From positions 17,416,001 to 17,480,000 of the forward strand of contig NC_079376.1 of NCBI RefSeq assembly GCF_021018895.1: a stretch of DNA of 64,000 bases, read 5' to 3'. A program made the position numbers and the translations under genes. This DNA comes from Seriola aureovittata (lineage: Eukaryota; Chordata; Actinopteri; Carangiformes; Carangidae). Positions 1 to 12,314 of the stretch are shown piece after piece; within the stretch, counting starts at the first letter, position 1, and each line of letters begins with the position of its first letter. The notes beneath the pieces are model-generated. The model was not told the origin of the DNA, searched no databases, and saw nothing but the letters and a program-made list of their open reading frames with translations.

Positions 1-1684
1 ATTTATCAGTATGAATATTGAAACTGCACAACATCTGGGTGGTCTGTCCCTTGACTGAAATCAATTAAAGCGGCTGTGATATCCCTCCCACTCTCATTTC
101 CATTTCCAACAAGGCGAGCCCCAGAGGGTAACGACCGCATCGTTGCATCACACTGCTTCCTGATTGGCCTCTAATGCTTGTCCTTGAGGCCTGGGCTTTG
201 AAAAATTCCTGCGTGTGATGTGTATGCACGCTGCAAAGGAATGAGCCCACAATAATTACTTCACCGTGAGTGTTGAGGATCATAATCGAAAGAAGAACAA
301 AACAATTTGGGTAACATAACCGGTTCATCTTCATTGTCTTTTTTTTTTCTTGCCTTGTGTTCCTCATCAGAAAGATTATACAAGTCTGGGAAAACACGAA
401 TTACAAAGTATTCAATATTTGCAGGTGTGATTCAAAATCAACAAGCTGTTGCGTTCAGCGAAGTCTGTGCGAGAGTATGTGATGCTGCTGTAAATGAGAA
501 GAAGCGCTGTGATGTCTCACATCATTTTGTCTTCAGAAAAGGTAGAAATGCAGCGCAGGAGGAGAGAAGAGGGAGCCAAACAAGAGGGTGAATTAACATA
601 GGACAAGGTGAGACAAGACGAAGCATGCAGCAAAGCATGCTTATGATGGATTAACGCTGTTTTGCATGAATTAATGGGGAATATATGAAACATGCTGTGA
701 ATCTGTTTCACTCAATGGTCAATTTGATACAATTTAATACCTAATTATGTTTCACTTGTCATACTTTAATGCCACCTGAACATGAACAATGGAAGGTGGT
801 GATTTAATTGATGCTGGTCCTCTCGTTCAGCTCTCTGTGAATGCCATGGGTTTTGTCAGTCCGATAAAGGCAATAGATAATAACTCATTACCTTGAGTTA
901 TTAATGTTGTGCACGCTCACAAAGCGCAGGGCATCTCTCTCACTAACTCCTGCTGGGCTACTTAGTGCAAACCTTGATCACAAACAGATTAGGAGGGATG
1001 GAGGGATGAATTTGTAAACACTCGCTGTAGCTCTATTACAATTACAGGAGGGGGACAGAAGTTACTCTCCACAGAGTTGTGTTATATGGGGATGTAAAGT
1101 TAATTGGCACTGGGACTAATTAAATTGCTTATGGGTTTTCCCATAAGATTGAAAAGATACTTTAAGGTCACCACATAAGCTTGGACTGAGTCAGTAGCAA
1201 AGGTCAGGATGTCTTGACCTCCTCAGCTATTTCTCTTGACTTCTCAGTTCACAAGATGAAATTATGAATTTTAAAAAGTTGTTTTCAGCCTTAGAGGAAG
1301 CCCTGAACTCTAAGAGCTCTTAAACTCTAAGAGTAAGATGGTATATGACCAGTGGCCACAGTTGCATTTATGCTGCGCCTCATCTCCTCAGTTGCTATTT
1401 GCATTTGCAGAAACTATTCAGTGGGGGTGAAATATCCTTCACTTACTCACAGAATTGCTCTTTAGCAAAAGTCAGTCTTATATATGCTACTAGATAAAAA
1501 CATTAGAAATAATGCATGCACAGCATACACACAAACATGCTATTCTAACTAAACTAATTCATCCACAACATGTTGCTCATGGATTAATCTTTAAAGTCAA
1601 ATATCGAGCAAAAACACCCAAATTCCCTGTGTGTGTTTTTTGTTTGTATTTCATTGTTTGGCACTAACCAGGCAGCACTTTGAA
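1..1684. other. Unique non-coding DNA
   Basis: No exon chain, simple-repeat tract or recognisable repeat was found. The short open frames at 65-397 and 307-591 have no family resemblance. The stretch 830-1180 is free of low-complexity sequence and holds several TAATTA/ATTAAT-type cores and a perfect hairpin, so it could be regulatory; that is inference only. Confidence 0.5.
1128..1147. repeat. Perfect 8-bp hairpin with TTTT loop
   Basis: CTTATGGG, then TTTT, then CCCATAAG: both 8-base arms pair exactly. It sits in AT-rich unique sequence. It could be a small cruciform or a chance palindrome; no function can be assigned. Confidence 0.8.
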
Positions 1685-2240
1685 GCTATAGCTTTTGAAG
1701 CACAGCAATGCTTCGAGATAAAATCAGCATGCAATAATAACAACAATAATGGTATAATGTTTACCACGTTCACCATCTTGGTTTAGCATGTTAGCATGCA
1801 AGCATTAGCTAAAGGTAAAGCTGAGGCTAATGGGAATACCATTACTTTATCTAGTGATTAGGCAGAGATGAAGTAAAACAAAACTGTCAACTAAAAGTTC
1901 CCTCCTGATGATGACGTTAGATCTAGTCTCCAATTATTGATTCATCCTGAGGGAGCCATGAATGTGTGTACTAAATGTCACAGCAATGTTGTGGAGACAC
2001 TTCTTTCAAAACCGCAAAAGTGAATCTCACGGTAGCACTAGAGGAGAAGTCAGGGCACCGATCCGTCTGTTAGCTGTAAAGATATTTCACTGGACCAGTA
2101 AAACGTTAACATGTTGTCAGGATTATCATCAAGATCCGTAGGATTCATCATACGGGCACCATGAATATCTGTGCCAAATTACATGGCAACGCCTCCATAG
2201 TTATTCAGTCTGGACCAAAGTGGTGCCCCTAGCATAGCTC
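1685..2240 (+). repeat. Dispersed repeat family A, copy 1
   Basis: Recognised by its ordered signature: 'tgtttaccacgttcaccatc', 'agcatgttagcatgc', 'gctgaggctaatgggaat', then two tandem submodules each containing 'ggattcatc'/'gattcatcctgaggg', a 'ccatgaat' step and a 'caaat..catggcaa' step, ending at 'ctggaccaaagtggtg'. The same order recurs at 18050, 24935 and 51699, all on the plus strand. I know this kind of sequence as a common repeat in percomorph genomes but cannot give its library name. It is diverged and has no coding capacity. Confidence 0.75.
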
Positions 2241-2245
2241 AAGAA

Positions 2246-2372
2246 CACCTTGGGCTCTGGGAAACATGTGACATTTTTATTTTTTGTACTATTTTTATTT
2301 AACAATGAATCAATTAATAAAAAAGTAACCAATAGATTAATTAGTGATTAAAATAACTGTAGGTTGCTGTGC
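2246..2372 (+). repeat. Dispersed repeat family B, 3' half
   Basis: Begins with 'caccttgggctctgggaaac' and continues through AT-rich 'aatcaattaataaa' and 'agattaattagtgatt' to 'gttgc'. It matches the second half of the longer copy at 31759-32003 and resembles the fish repeat whose ends read 'attaatcgattaatcg'. It directly abuts the family A copy to its left, so one may have inserted next to the other. Non-coding. Confidence 0.6.
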
Positions 2373-5300
2373 TCCAGCCGGGAAGGTTCTGTCTCAATTT
2401 AACTCTCTCTGTATAGCAAGAACACATGGACATACCATCTACCCACCTCCTCACCTCCCACTGCCGATGAGAACAAACAATAATCAACTAGCTTCTATCA
2501 AGCTGTTGTCATCCCACAGCTTAAAAAAGAAACATGAATCGACCTCAATGAATCAGACAGACACCAGAAAGAAAGAGAGACACGGAGAGTAACAGAGATC
2601 TCCATTCAGACTGAAGGTCTCGTAGAAAGTGCTCAGTTGTTTGCAAGTGTTCAGCTGTTGCACCCCAGACACGGGGCAGATAAGTGGCAGTGCGAGGGGA
2701 GATTTTTACCAGTTTGGAGAGGTCTTCAGGGCGCCGGGAGGAAATACCACAGGTTGCATTACTTCTACAGAAGTGCTTGCACGGCCGACAGTGATGGATT
2801 GTTTGGTTTTTAGAATGAACGTTAAGTGGGCCTGGCTGTCACAGTGTGCAGTGTTTTAAAGTGAACCAAAATTAAGTGTCTTGTGTGCTCTTTGAAAGCA
2901 CTTCAGCTGAGCTCAGAGGTAGTGACCCTGCTGCTGCAAAATGGGCATACTATAAGAATGTCACTGCTCCTTCATTTTGAATTCACAAAAATGCAAAACA
3001 GGTTTAATTCTACCTCCACATGATTCTTGTTTCTTAAGCAACAGGGTGAATTACATTTAAGAGAAACACATCTGATGGTAGGACCATGAGTCACGGCATC
3101 CATCCATCATCCACGGCTCCATAGCTCAGCTTCCTGCCTCAAAGATTAACCCAAAGTGACCTCCACTGAGGCTGGGTGAGGAATTAATGTTTCCCGAGGT
3201 CCACATCGGACCCAGGCATTGAGTCGTTATGTGAACCCCTCGAGGAAGTGGGAGCCTTTAGGGTGAGGACACAGTACACACTATTAACCCCGCTGATCTT
3301 GAATTATTGCCACGTCACACTGATGCTGGTTATCACACACAGACCAGGCCAAAAGGGCCGGCTATTGTGTCCAGAGGTAGGCCTGCCACAGGAGGTACTG
3401 TGATTGAACATGGTCGGCCACAACAAAAGGCTGCACTCATTCTTCTTTTCAGACACACAGAGTGAATTTCCCGGACAAAGAAACCAAATCACTGCAATCA
3501 TTGCAACTACGAGACTTTTTGGCGGAATTCACGTCATCATCATCGGAGGCCCGTATTCAGTCCTAAACCCCCCCCACCCCCCGCCCCCCCACCCTTCCGG
3601 TAGTTACTGGGATAATTTCTAAACCCTACCACCGATAAATCATTTCCAAACAAAGACTTCAGAAATAACACTTCTCCAAAACTTGTGTGGGAGGAGAAAA
3701 ATCATTTGTGAGCGAATCAGCCTCACTCACACGGATCATTCAAATGTTCCCTGATGGGGAGGGAATGAAGAGGAGGGGAGGGGGCAGCTCAAACTCACAG
3801 AAGTGCAGTTCTGTCATAATTGTTGCTGAAAATAATGACAGTCCCCTACAGCAGTTCAAGCTGTGGGCACTGTCCCTCTCTTGCTTATTAATGCTCTTTG
3901 GGTGTGTGTGTCTCCTCTCCAAAATCATAATGGGGGAAGCATGAGATGTGTTTATTTTTAGCCATGAAAAGTGTGTCTCCAGCTCTAGGACTGCACCTCG
4001 GAGGCACGCAGACATGGCTGTCATGAATGGGAATGAGCTTTAAGTGTTAAAGCTTTGTGTTTCAAGTGCTGCATGTTATTAATAAGGGACAGTTTATAAT
4101 GACATAAAAAGGGAAATACTATGTGCTAGAAGTCGATGGAAAGAATAAGGCAAGACAGCTCATCAGACGCAGAGCGCCATAATGACAAGAAAATTAGAGA
4201 CTGCAGTCGGTTATTGACCTGAATTATTATGTAAGATTTAATACTGCAGGACCTAGTTTTGTTACAGAGATAATGGCGATGTTGTTTCCTCGGCGTCATT
4301 CAATTTTCCTAGCTAAACTTTTGGTCCTCTGAGCATATGTGTGCTGTGTCGCTACAAAGTCTTAGCTCGACTGGAGGCAATGAATTCCGGGCCGCTGGGA
4401 AATCTGTCTGACTTGCTCAGCTCATTTTGCGTTCACCTGAGTTGCACTGAGGTTAATAGCTAATAGAGCTGCAGAAAGAGTGGTCACTGAAGCACTATAT
4501 CCATAATATATAAGTTCCAATGTAGTGGATGCGCATGTACCCAACACGCATATTATTAAAAACAGTGTTTGGTACATTGGGTGATATCATGGGATTTCAT
4601 ATGGACTGTGAGGTTTGTCTACTGTCATCAGGGCAGAAAAGAGTGAGGCCGTTTTTTGGCGATGAAACCAGCACATCCTTGAATGGAGTAAAAAAACAGC
4701 CCCACTGTTCTACTGGAGGTTGTGTGTTGAATTCATTATCTCCCACGTCATGGTGATTCATTGTCTCTGAAAGACTTGTTGTCTGTCATAGGGCGCAGAG
4801 GACTGAGTCTCCCTGTTACGTAAAGGGATTGTTCTTCTCTCTCTGTGACCTCAAGCTGTTTGAGCTTATCAAGTTGTAAACAATGCGCCACAATAAACTG
4901 ATGAGCACTGTGTCATCAAGCTGGAGCCCTCCTTGTTTTATGAGCAGCTCTGGGAGCACAGTGTCAAAAGTCAATGATGTCAATTAGGTTGAAATGAAAA
5001 GGATCAGGCCCCTCGTTCTCCTATCCCACCCTGCAAAATCATATGAAAATAAAATGCTAGTGAACAGGAGACAACTGTTCCGGCAGGAAATGTTCAAGAG
5101 GGGGAAACATTATGTGGAAATTCAGATGGGTGAAAATAGGAGTGTTCATGATTCACCCATGCTGCAGCCTGACAGTAGACATCAGTCTTACACTCTCCCG
5201 ATCCATTCTTCTGAATGCTCCGAGCCTATACATAGCAACAGTGTGCTCGCGACTCACTAGCAAGCCAGTGCATCATCCGATATCTCTGGCCCTGTCTAAC

Positions 5301-6829
5301 GCTTGGCTAGCCAAGCGGTGCATCTGTGGAGACTTCATGAATAAAAATGCACCAATAAACTTTGATTTTAATCAAAAACCGATGCAGGCCTTAAATACGG
5401 TGAGTTTGCATTGCTCTGTAATCACCAGCATCTCTAAGGCGCCATCATTTTTGCAAAGCAATGATTAATTTCATTGGGACTCCATACACATGAGGCTCTT
5501 GATCATATAGGCAAGTGTTGTCTAAAATGCAAGCACCAGCAGACAAATGATGTGGAATGATGACATTGGTGGTTCAGCAGGGGAATTTTATGAGTCTTAT
5601 TACAGTAATTGGTTCTTGTTGCCCAAAAAGCTGAAGAGTTCATGCCTGACTGAGTGGAACAAACTGGAAAGAAATTCCCACCTTTGCCCCTGAGTGTGTG
5701 TGTTTAAAGAGGAAGGGGAGAGAGAAAGAGGTTGTGAAGGAGAAAGATAGTAAGAGGCTCCCAGAGGCCAGGTTTGGGGTTTTAATAAGCAGCTCTGAAG
5801 AAAGAGGCAGTGCCCGCAGGGAGAAGACCTCAGAACTGATAACCACAGCAGTGTGAGGCAGTGGACACACTCATATTAAGAGGAGGACAATGGCAGGACA
5901 GACGGAAGTGAACCAGAGAGAATGAGACCTGGTGATCTGAAGGCTTCTGTGTGTTTCTGTGAACCAATTCTTTTTACCCGTCTGAATTTACTGAAAACCT
6001 CAGTGGATGTCATACTCTTTCCCTGGTTTTAATTAAATAGATAAGGTTGAGATATTTACCAGCAATTAGACGGATTCTAAACTGCCATTTTGTGTTACAT
6101 AATACAGTGATAAAAATTAACAAGCTGTGGAAAATGTGATTATTTGAATGCAGTACTCTGATATAACTATGTTGCACATCAAGTTTCAAGTTTTCATATG
6201 TTGCTTTGTTCAGTGTGATGTGCTAATTTTACGATGGTGCGTGCAAGAAAGACGAGGGCCACTCGACATAAGAGACCATGAGAAGGAGAGACAGAGAGTC
6301 AGACAGACGGCGTGCAAGGTAACATAATCATGGGGGACTAGTGCCCATTAAGGATTATTTTCCTACCTGAATCTAAATGGTAATGGTCAATTAAAGTTGA
6401 CATTGAATTTTGACCCTTCGCTCCATTTTTACAATATTTGGAATAAATGTTTTCATATGGGTAATAATACTTCAAATTGGTGTAATTTTTCCTTTCTCTC
6501 TATGAATCCTTCATCCTGTTTATGAGCCTCGCGTTAACACAATGCACTGCACATATATCAAAGTAAGTGCTTTTGTTTCAGTGCGGACTCATTTGTGATT
6601 AAGACCTGATTTGCGAGAGGGATGTGGTTTTCAGCTTACTGAAATCACTAACTATATTGTTTTACGACAAACAGCAGCAAAGTAACCGTAGATGGCAGGT
6701 AAAATTTCCTCACAAAGATGGCAAGAATTATTTAGTGACATGCTAACTCGCTGTCAAAGCTACTCAGACCTCGGCTTGATGATGTGCTCTGTTTCCTCTT
6801 TGGAACTCTCCTACTACGTCATATGATAA
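2373..6829. other. Unique non-coding DNA, no gene seen
   Basis: Contains only short unrecognised open frames (for example 5112-5468, 118 codons) without convincing splice structure. The interval 6320-6580 is low in simple repeats and rich in AT homeodomain-like cores and reads like a candidate conserved non-coding element. A cytosine tract lies at 3568-3594. Nothing else can be supported. Confidence 0.5.
3568..3594. repeat. C-rich low-complexity tract
   Basis: An almost pure cytosine run broken by single A and G bases. The G-rich complement has runs of three or more G and could form a quadruplex. Such tracts often sequence poorly. Confidence 0.85.
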
Positions 6830-6903
6830 ACAGATGATTCAACCAATCACCTGCCAAGTATTTCTTTGAAAGGGCCCGCCCTTTTTCCAAACAGTTTCCA
6901 AAG
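6830..6903 (+). promoter_or_regulatory. CCAAT/GC-box promoter-like segment
   Basis: A CCAAT box in ACCAATCA context at 6843-6847 and a GC-box-like gggcccgccc at 6872-6881 lie 57 and 23-32 bp before an ATG in good context (6904). No TATA box is visible, as in many vertebrate promoters. The weight of this call depends on whether the downstream exon is real. Confidence 0.35.
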
Positions 6904-6986
6904 ATGGTCCTGTGTAACAAACCCTCTGGTCCGTCAGCAAAGTCCAGTGGACGACGCTGTGGAGGGACGGCTAAGAGGCTAGCAAG
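6904..6986 (+). CDS. Candidate first coding exon, unrecognised small protein
   Basis: The ATG lies in favourable context (A at -3, G at +4). It opens 27 codons, starting MVLCNKPSGPSAKSSGRRC and ending with a basic stretch (TAKRLA), then two bases (AG) before a strong donor, AAG|gtaaga, at 6987. The end phase is 2. The next good acceptor in a compatible open frame is at 11889, and frames then agree across three more exons (11889-11959, 12156-12189, 12315-12348) to a stop, giving 73 residues. There are two cysteines in this exon, no signal peptide and no membrane segment. I recognise no family. Splice signals and phases are seen in the sequence; expression is inferred. Roughly a one-in-twenty event by chance, so it remains a candidate. 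Confidence 0.33.
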
Positions 6987-9981
6987 GTAAGACCTGCATC
7001 CTTCTCTTACTGACTGGCAACCAAAGGCTTTTGGTGTAAGTACAGCAAAGGTGAAGCCAACTGCTAATTAAAACCCCACTAGGCCGCAAAGCATTTTAAC
7101 CGAGGCTACTTGTGCTGTTATGTAATGGAAAGTTTTAACTCTTCCTCCATCAAACTGTAACATCTGCTCACAAAGCCAAACAACAGCTCTCAAGCTCAAA
7201 TGAGAAATGAGCTTTATGTGATTTAAGCCATAGAGAATATACAATGCAAATCCACCCAGTCTAGCAGATATGTTTTGGACCAGTCAGCAAACTACGGGGT
7301 GTGTTCAGACAAAAATGTGAGTCACCACATCACACCTCAACACAATTATTTAAACTTCGTAGGATGTAGAAATAAAGATACACCAATCCCACTTGATCCT
7401 CCCCTGATGTTGATTCCAGGACCTCGGCTCTGTGATTCTGCTGATACAGAGTATTGATCCTGTACCAGTGCTCTTCTTCCTTCCTGCCTGAATGAACGTA
7501 ACTGATGGCGGAAACACTGTAGTGTACACTTTCACTGTCATGGCTGCTACTGGCTCTGTTTTCATGTCAGTATTGGCAAAATATTGCTACGGTACTCAAT
7601 TGGTGCATCCCTGGTAGATATAGTATAATTCTGAGCAACTGCATCTCAAACAAGAGTCCAACAGTTGCCCAGTGAGTTGTGTGTTCGTCTAATGGGGAAA
7701 ATGAGACTCAAACAAAGCTATGTGGAGTAATGTCTGAACTGTGTTGAACATCCTAAAAAATACCTAACATCTGGTGGTTTTATCCAGTTTCCTATTCGAG
7801 TGTTGTTAACTAACCAATAGAGACATTACCGCCGTATCCAGATGATCAAGCAGAGTGATGGACATTTAACTGCCAAATTCAAATGGGAGTTGAATGATGT
7901 CTACACCAGGAGCAGAGAGATGACACCTCCCCTGGCCAAGTTATACCACAGCCCCCCCGTGGAGCTTTCCTTGTAATGAGACTATTTGCATGCTGATGGT
8001 CAGCTGCTCATGTTATCACCCCCAGAGCCAAATAAAAGCGGATGAGCCACAGTGAAGTTAGAGGCAGCAATGAATTCAAAAGTATCAATCTCATTTTATT
8101 GACTGTATTCTGCCTCAGAACGATTATGCTTATGGGCGATAACGACACAAATATTTGGAGATATATTATTCTCTGAGTCATCTCAATGAAACAGAAAACA
8201 AGTTTTTTTTTTTTTGCCAACTAGCTCTTGTTGTGTTTCTTTTTAAATGAGTCATAAATGGGAGCATTCACAAAAAGCTCATCCAAGAGATTCCCGTCTG
8301 AGTTGATTCAAACCTCCCCCCGATGTTTCTGCTGCTCATCAGTCTTTCGCCTGGAGTGATGTCAAGCTTTCCCCTCGCTATCCCCGGATTCTCTGAGCAA
8401 AGCTGCTCCGTATGCACTCGCCCTGCAGCCATTACAGCCAAACCTGGACAGCTGCTCACCTGGGAAACACACACACACATACACCTACACACACGGTTAA
8501 AGCTCCTATTCTCACCCGCAGCCTGCGGTTTCTCATGTCACTCCGTGGAAACAAAACACTGATCGTGGTGGAGCGAGAAAGTACCTCTGATCTGAACTTC
8601 TGCTGAAGCCGCTGAAGGCCTCTCACTAACTTGTACCTGGTAAGGTGTCTGTATCTCTGCCCTCTCATTACTCTAGCCACTGATTTTGGCGTTAGAGCCG
8701 GACAGATCGATGCCAGCAGAGTGCGAGAAAGAGAGAGGTGTTCCATTTCAATCTCCAGAACAGATACGTCCCCACACATTTGTCATGCCTGCACTCAAAT
8801 TGAAGCTAGATTAGATGGCATGGAATATCTGGGACAGTGCCAGGAATCTGCCACAACTTTCTCCTCGCAGTCCTCCTTCATTATATCGGCCTGATAAGAT
8901 TTTGTATGTCACGTACCTAACTGAAAGACTCTCCCCGGGACACTAAAAATTCATTTCAAATGTACTGAAGGGTTATATTAAGTGTAAAAATATCAAAGCG
9001 GAAAAGAGGAAAAACGTCAAAAAAGTGTGTTGAGTGACAATAAGTGGCGGTTTTGTGGTTCTCTGTGTGTGTCTGCGACTCAAAACAGAATGAAGGGTGG
9101 AGAAAGCTGAGAGAGCAACTTTGGTTACTTGATGATAAGCTCAAAAGATTGACTGCCTGCTGCACTTTTCCTTGCCGCCTAGTGAAGGAAAAAAATTGCT
9201 TGCAGTTTAAATAGCATGTTTTCTTAATCCCACTTCACTGGGCAGCTGCAGGCAATCTTCAGATGTTATATTTTCCTCTTACTCTCTCTGCTTGCTCGCT
9301 CTCTTTCTCTCTCAGACGGCTGTTAGTGACATAAAGCTACTGCTTTGCCATCCTCTCAAACACTAAGCCCCTGAAACATTGTGTCGGCCTCCCAGAGCTG
9401 AGAACGGCAACTGCAATCCAATGTTGCACTGTTGGCCGTCAGGCTGTTTGGCTCCTTGACTGTGTACAGTATGATCTGCTGGCAAAGGCCGGGGAAGCTG
9501 CAGCCCGAGATTTAAGCTGAGAGACACGACTTGTCAAGCTGAAGGCCAAAGGTCTCTGAATATGCCAACTTGAGCATCAAAAGCAGAAACTGCAGCTTTG
9601 TGAGGTTTCAACACACAGCGCTCAGAGTCAAATCTACTGATGCTCTTACCATTTTCCTATATTTAAGTTCTATAAGTCCTCCTATAAGTTTTATGTGGCT
9701 GTGCCTTTCTGCACAATAAAAAAAGAATATTTAGAGCTGAATTACGTGCTGCTTTATGACACTTTGTTTAAGTGGTAAAACATATACTTACATATACATT
9801 ACATTATTGGCTTTTGAAAGTAACCTCTATCTGTGAGTCAATAGTAGTATATAGTAATTCATTTAGTTTGGCAAATGGCAATGGTTGGGGGCTGGGGATG
9901 AATAAGTAGGAGGAGGTTCTACTGAAAAAGAAGCAGCTCATTGAAAAAACAACAACAAAAAAAAAAACGTAAGAAATAAAT

Positions 9982-10047
9982 GTGAACTAGTTCATTTTTT
10001 GGGAACTGTGAACAAAATTGTGAACCATGCGGGTGAACTAGGGAATG
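9982..10047 (+). repeat. GTGAAC-rich patch, probable repeat fragment
   Basis: GTGAAC recurs at roughly regular intervals, twice within GTGAACTAG, next to an A-rich stretch (9945-9967). Strings such as 'gtgaactagttcattttt' are typical of a fish dispersed repeat, but I cannot name it. Only a fragment is present. Confidence 0.3.
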
Positions 10048-10580
10048 TTCAAATCACAGATTGAAGTTAGCAATGGAGAAGTAAACGACATTTTCAGAAT
10101 AATAAATAAGACTTCAGTTTCTTTCTACTGCTAATTAAAAACATGACCAAGTAACAGAGGGCAAAACAAATACCACTGATTATTCTGCTTATTCTGATTT
10201 CTTACCAAAAATGAATTTTAATTTTCTTTTTTTATTTGACTTTAAAAACACAACTAATCTTTTTTTATCAGCCAACCAGAAACAGAGTGCACATGGAAAT
10301 TGCATAAGGGCAGAGTTCATTATCAAGGCTCTTGCGCTTCTGTGTTTCATAAGGCACAGCATCAGTACTCCCCTCACACCTGCCAACAAGCCTTCCCTAT
10401 ATTGGACACTGACCTTGGCTCGCAGTCTGGCGTGCATCCTGTCCGTCTAGCCAACATACAATGTAAATGGGTTTCTGAAAATTAAAAATCCATGCTGTCC
10501 AATTCAATATAGGACAGTGTTTCTGGGCACAGGGGGAATATGCATTAGGGCGTAATGATATTACCTATAACTCCAAGATG

Positions 10581-10591
10581 CCCCCCCCCCC
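10581..10591 (+). repeat. C11 homopolymer
   Basis: Eleven consecutive cytosines. Length is likely variable and error-prone in sequencing. Confidence 0.85.
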
Positions 10592-10860
10592 TCGACTGAG
10601 GAAATGTCTACAGGGGCCTGAATACATACGACGCTTGAGTATGGAGGAGTCTGTGCACCACAACGTCACTGAGAGGCAGCCATTGACAGCGCTGATGAAG
10701 TACACGGGCTGAATGTATGGATGAAAGCTTGCTGCTTAATGGATCACAATTCAGTACACTGACTTATGTGACATGTAGGCGCTTGGTTGCCAACACACAT
10801 TCATTCAGTGGAGTTGGGGAGGAGCCGTCAAGGAATTATGGAAAAAAACAGCAACAGCAA

Positions 10861-10900
10861 TATATAAGCACCACGCTGAGCTGAACTGCTCGATTCAGTC
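10861..10900 (+). promoter_or_regulatory. TATA/initiator-like pair
   Basis: TATATAA at 10861-10867 is followed about 30-35 bases later by an initiator-like ttcAgtct (A at 10896). The spacing fits a core promoter, but no open first exon with a donor follows closely, so it may be chance in AT-rich DNA or the start of an untranslated transcript. Confidence 0.2.
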
Positions 10901-11888
10901 TCGCTGAATGTTTGGTCGTGTGACTTCTGCACATTGGGTGGGAGTAATGCTGTCGCTGTTTGTCTCTCATCTTATGTTCTCATTCTGCAAATGTCTTTTC
11001 TTTCTTATCTTTTCTTCAATCTCTCTGACCCCTTCTCTTAGAAATTACCTTTACTGCTACTTTGCAAGGGCAAATATGTTTTGATAGAAATGTAATACTA
11101 CTGGGATTTCGTTTTTTATCAATATGGGAAAACATTGTTAATGAACCTACCAACCAAGACATAAAAGGTTATTACTAAAACTGCTTTTTATTCATTTTAT
11201 ATGCCTTACAACGCAATATCCATTCATACCAGCTAAAGCATGAATAAACATTTTTACTGCGTTTCTACAAAAAGCAAACAAACATGTTTTTCAGTTGTCC
11301 ATCTCACACAAGTCTAATGGAACAGATAAGCTCCTATTCTATATAATCCAGCTTTCTACACAAGCCACATCATGGCTGGCATTTTACTTGCACAATGCAC
11401 CCATAAACGTGACCTGAAGTGTATTTTTATGCTAACTACAGCGATTGTAAATGTTACAGTAACTACAGGTATTGTTTACTGGGCACCGAGCGCTTGTAAA
11501 ATGCAGTTGACCCAGAGCTCTGACCTACTGCGCCTGTGTGGACACACGTGGAGCACCGAGCACCGAGGCTGCTGCTGCTGCTGTCGCTCTGCTAATGCGT
11601 TGCTCACCCTACACCTTTTGAAAGATGGGGAAATGCTTGGTATGCCCACCATCCACACCAAGCGCCTCACTATGATTTCCCTGAGGTACAAAAATGCATG
11701 AATTTCGATCAAAACGTAACTAGCTACACAGATTAGTAGTATATGACCAACATTTCTGGGAGACAATGTTGTCCAGTCACCCTTCACTCTCTTCTCCCTC
11801 TTTCTCTGTCCTCCCTGATGCATCTCACACTTCACCTCCCTCTACCCCCTCCTGTCTCAACCATTTTCTTTCCTTCTCTCCCTCACAG

Positions 11889-11959
11889 CGAAGTTCAGGG
11901 TCTCAGTGAAGGTTCAGTTAATGATGAAGCGCTCCGTCTCGCATTTGCTCCTGCTGTCG
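11889..11959 (+). CDS. Candidate exon 2 of the small gene
   Basis: Best splice-flanked segment in the window. A long pyrimidine tract ends in ctctccctcacag, 71 bases follow, then a near-consensus donor, gtgagtaaa. Entered in phase 2 from exon 1, it reads S-EVQGLSEGSVNDEALRLAF then APAV, with one base left (phase 1). A second reading exists: ATG at 11921 opens MMKRSVSHLLLLS up to the same donor, which looks like the n- and h-regions of a signal peptide. If exon 1 is untranslated or not joined, this exon could instead start a secreted or membrane protein. Donor and acceptor are visible; which frame is used is not decidable here. Confidence 0.45.
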
Positions 11960-12155
11960 GTGAGTAAACTGTCCATGCATCAGCCGAAGGACGGGGCCCT
12001 TATTTTGACACTAAAACAGCTGTGATTTCTTTGTCCCCCACATGAGCAATGCAAAATGACAACGACACCATATGTCAGACCTTGACTAGGCTTATTTGAA
12101 TTTTCATTAGCGGTATTATGTATTCTCTGGGTATGACTCTTGCTAATAATTTCAG
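11960..12155 (+). other. Candidate intron 2 (196 bp)
   Basis: Begins gtgagt. Ends with a branch-point-like tgctaat 7 bases before 'aatttcag', with little pyrimidine tract. The length is normal for a fish intron. A reverse-strand open frame across it shows no splice structure. Confidence 0.35.
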
Positions 12156-12189
12156 TTTTGTGGTTTGAAGTCAAGGAGCAGCTGTCAAG
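12156..12189 (+). CDS. Candidate exon 3 (34-nt microexon)
   Basis: Lies between a modest acceptor (ataatttcag, branch-like tgctaat upstream) and a strong donor, CAAG|gtgagtcc. Entered in phase 1, it completes a V codon and reads LWFEVKEQLS, with two bases (AG) left over. The composition (KEQL) looks coding. If the alternative signal-peptide frame of exon 2 were used, this exon would read FCGLKSRSSCQ, also open. Either way it leads into the acceptor at 12315. Confidence 0.35.
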
Positions 12190-12314
12190 GTGAGTCCAGT
12201 GATTTAGACTTTTCAATAATGTTTAGATTTAAGGCCGCCTTGTCTATGAAAGTGTCCTCCCTGCCCTTGTTCTATAATAGCTATTATTCAGACCTCTGAT
12301 TTCTCTCTCTGCAG

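Larger units (their letters stand above)
6987..11888. other. Candidate first intron, or intergenic DNA
   Basis: If the four-exon gene is real this is its 4.9-kb first intron. It holds a short interrupted CA tract (8465-8496), a GTGAAC-rich patch (9982-10047) that resembles a decayed dispersed repeat, an 11-C run (10581-10591) and a TATA/initiator-like pair near 10861-10896. The open frames at 8268-8894 have no splice support. Confidence 0.4.
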
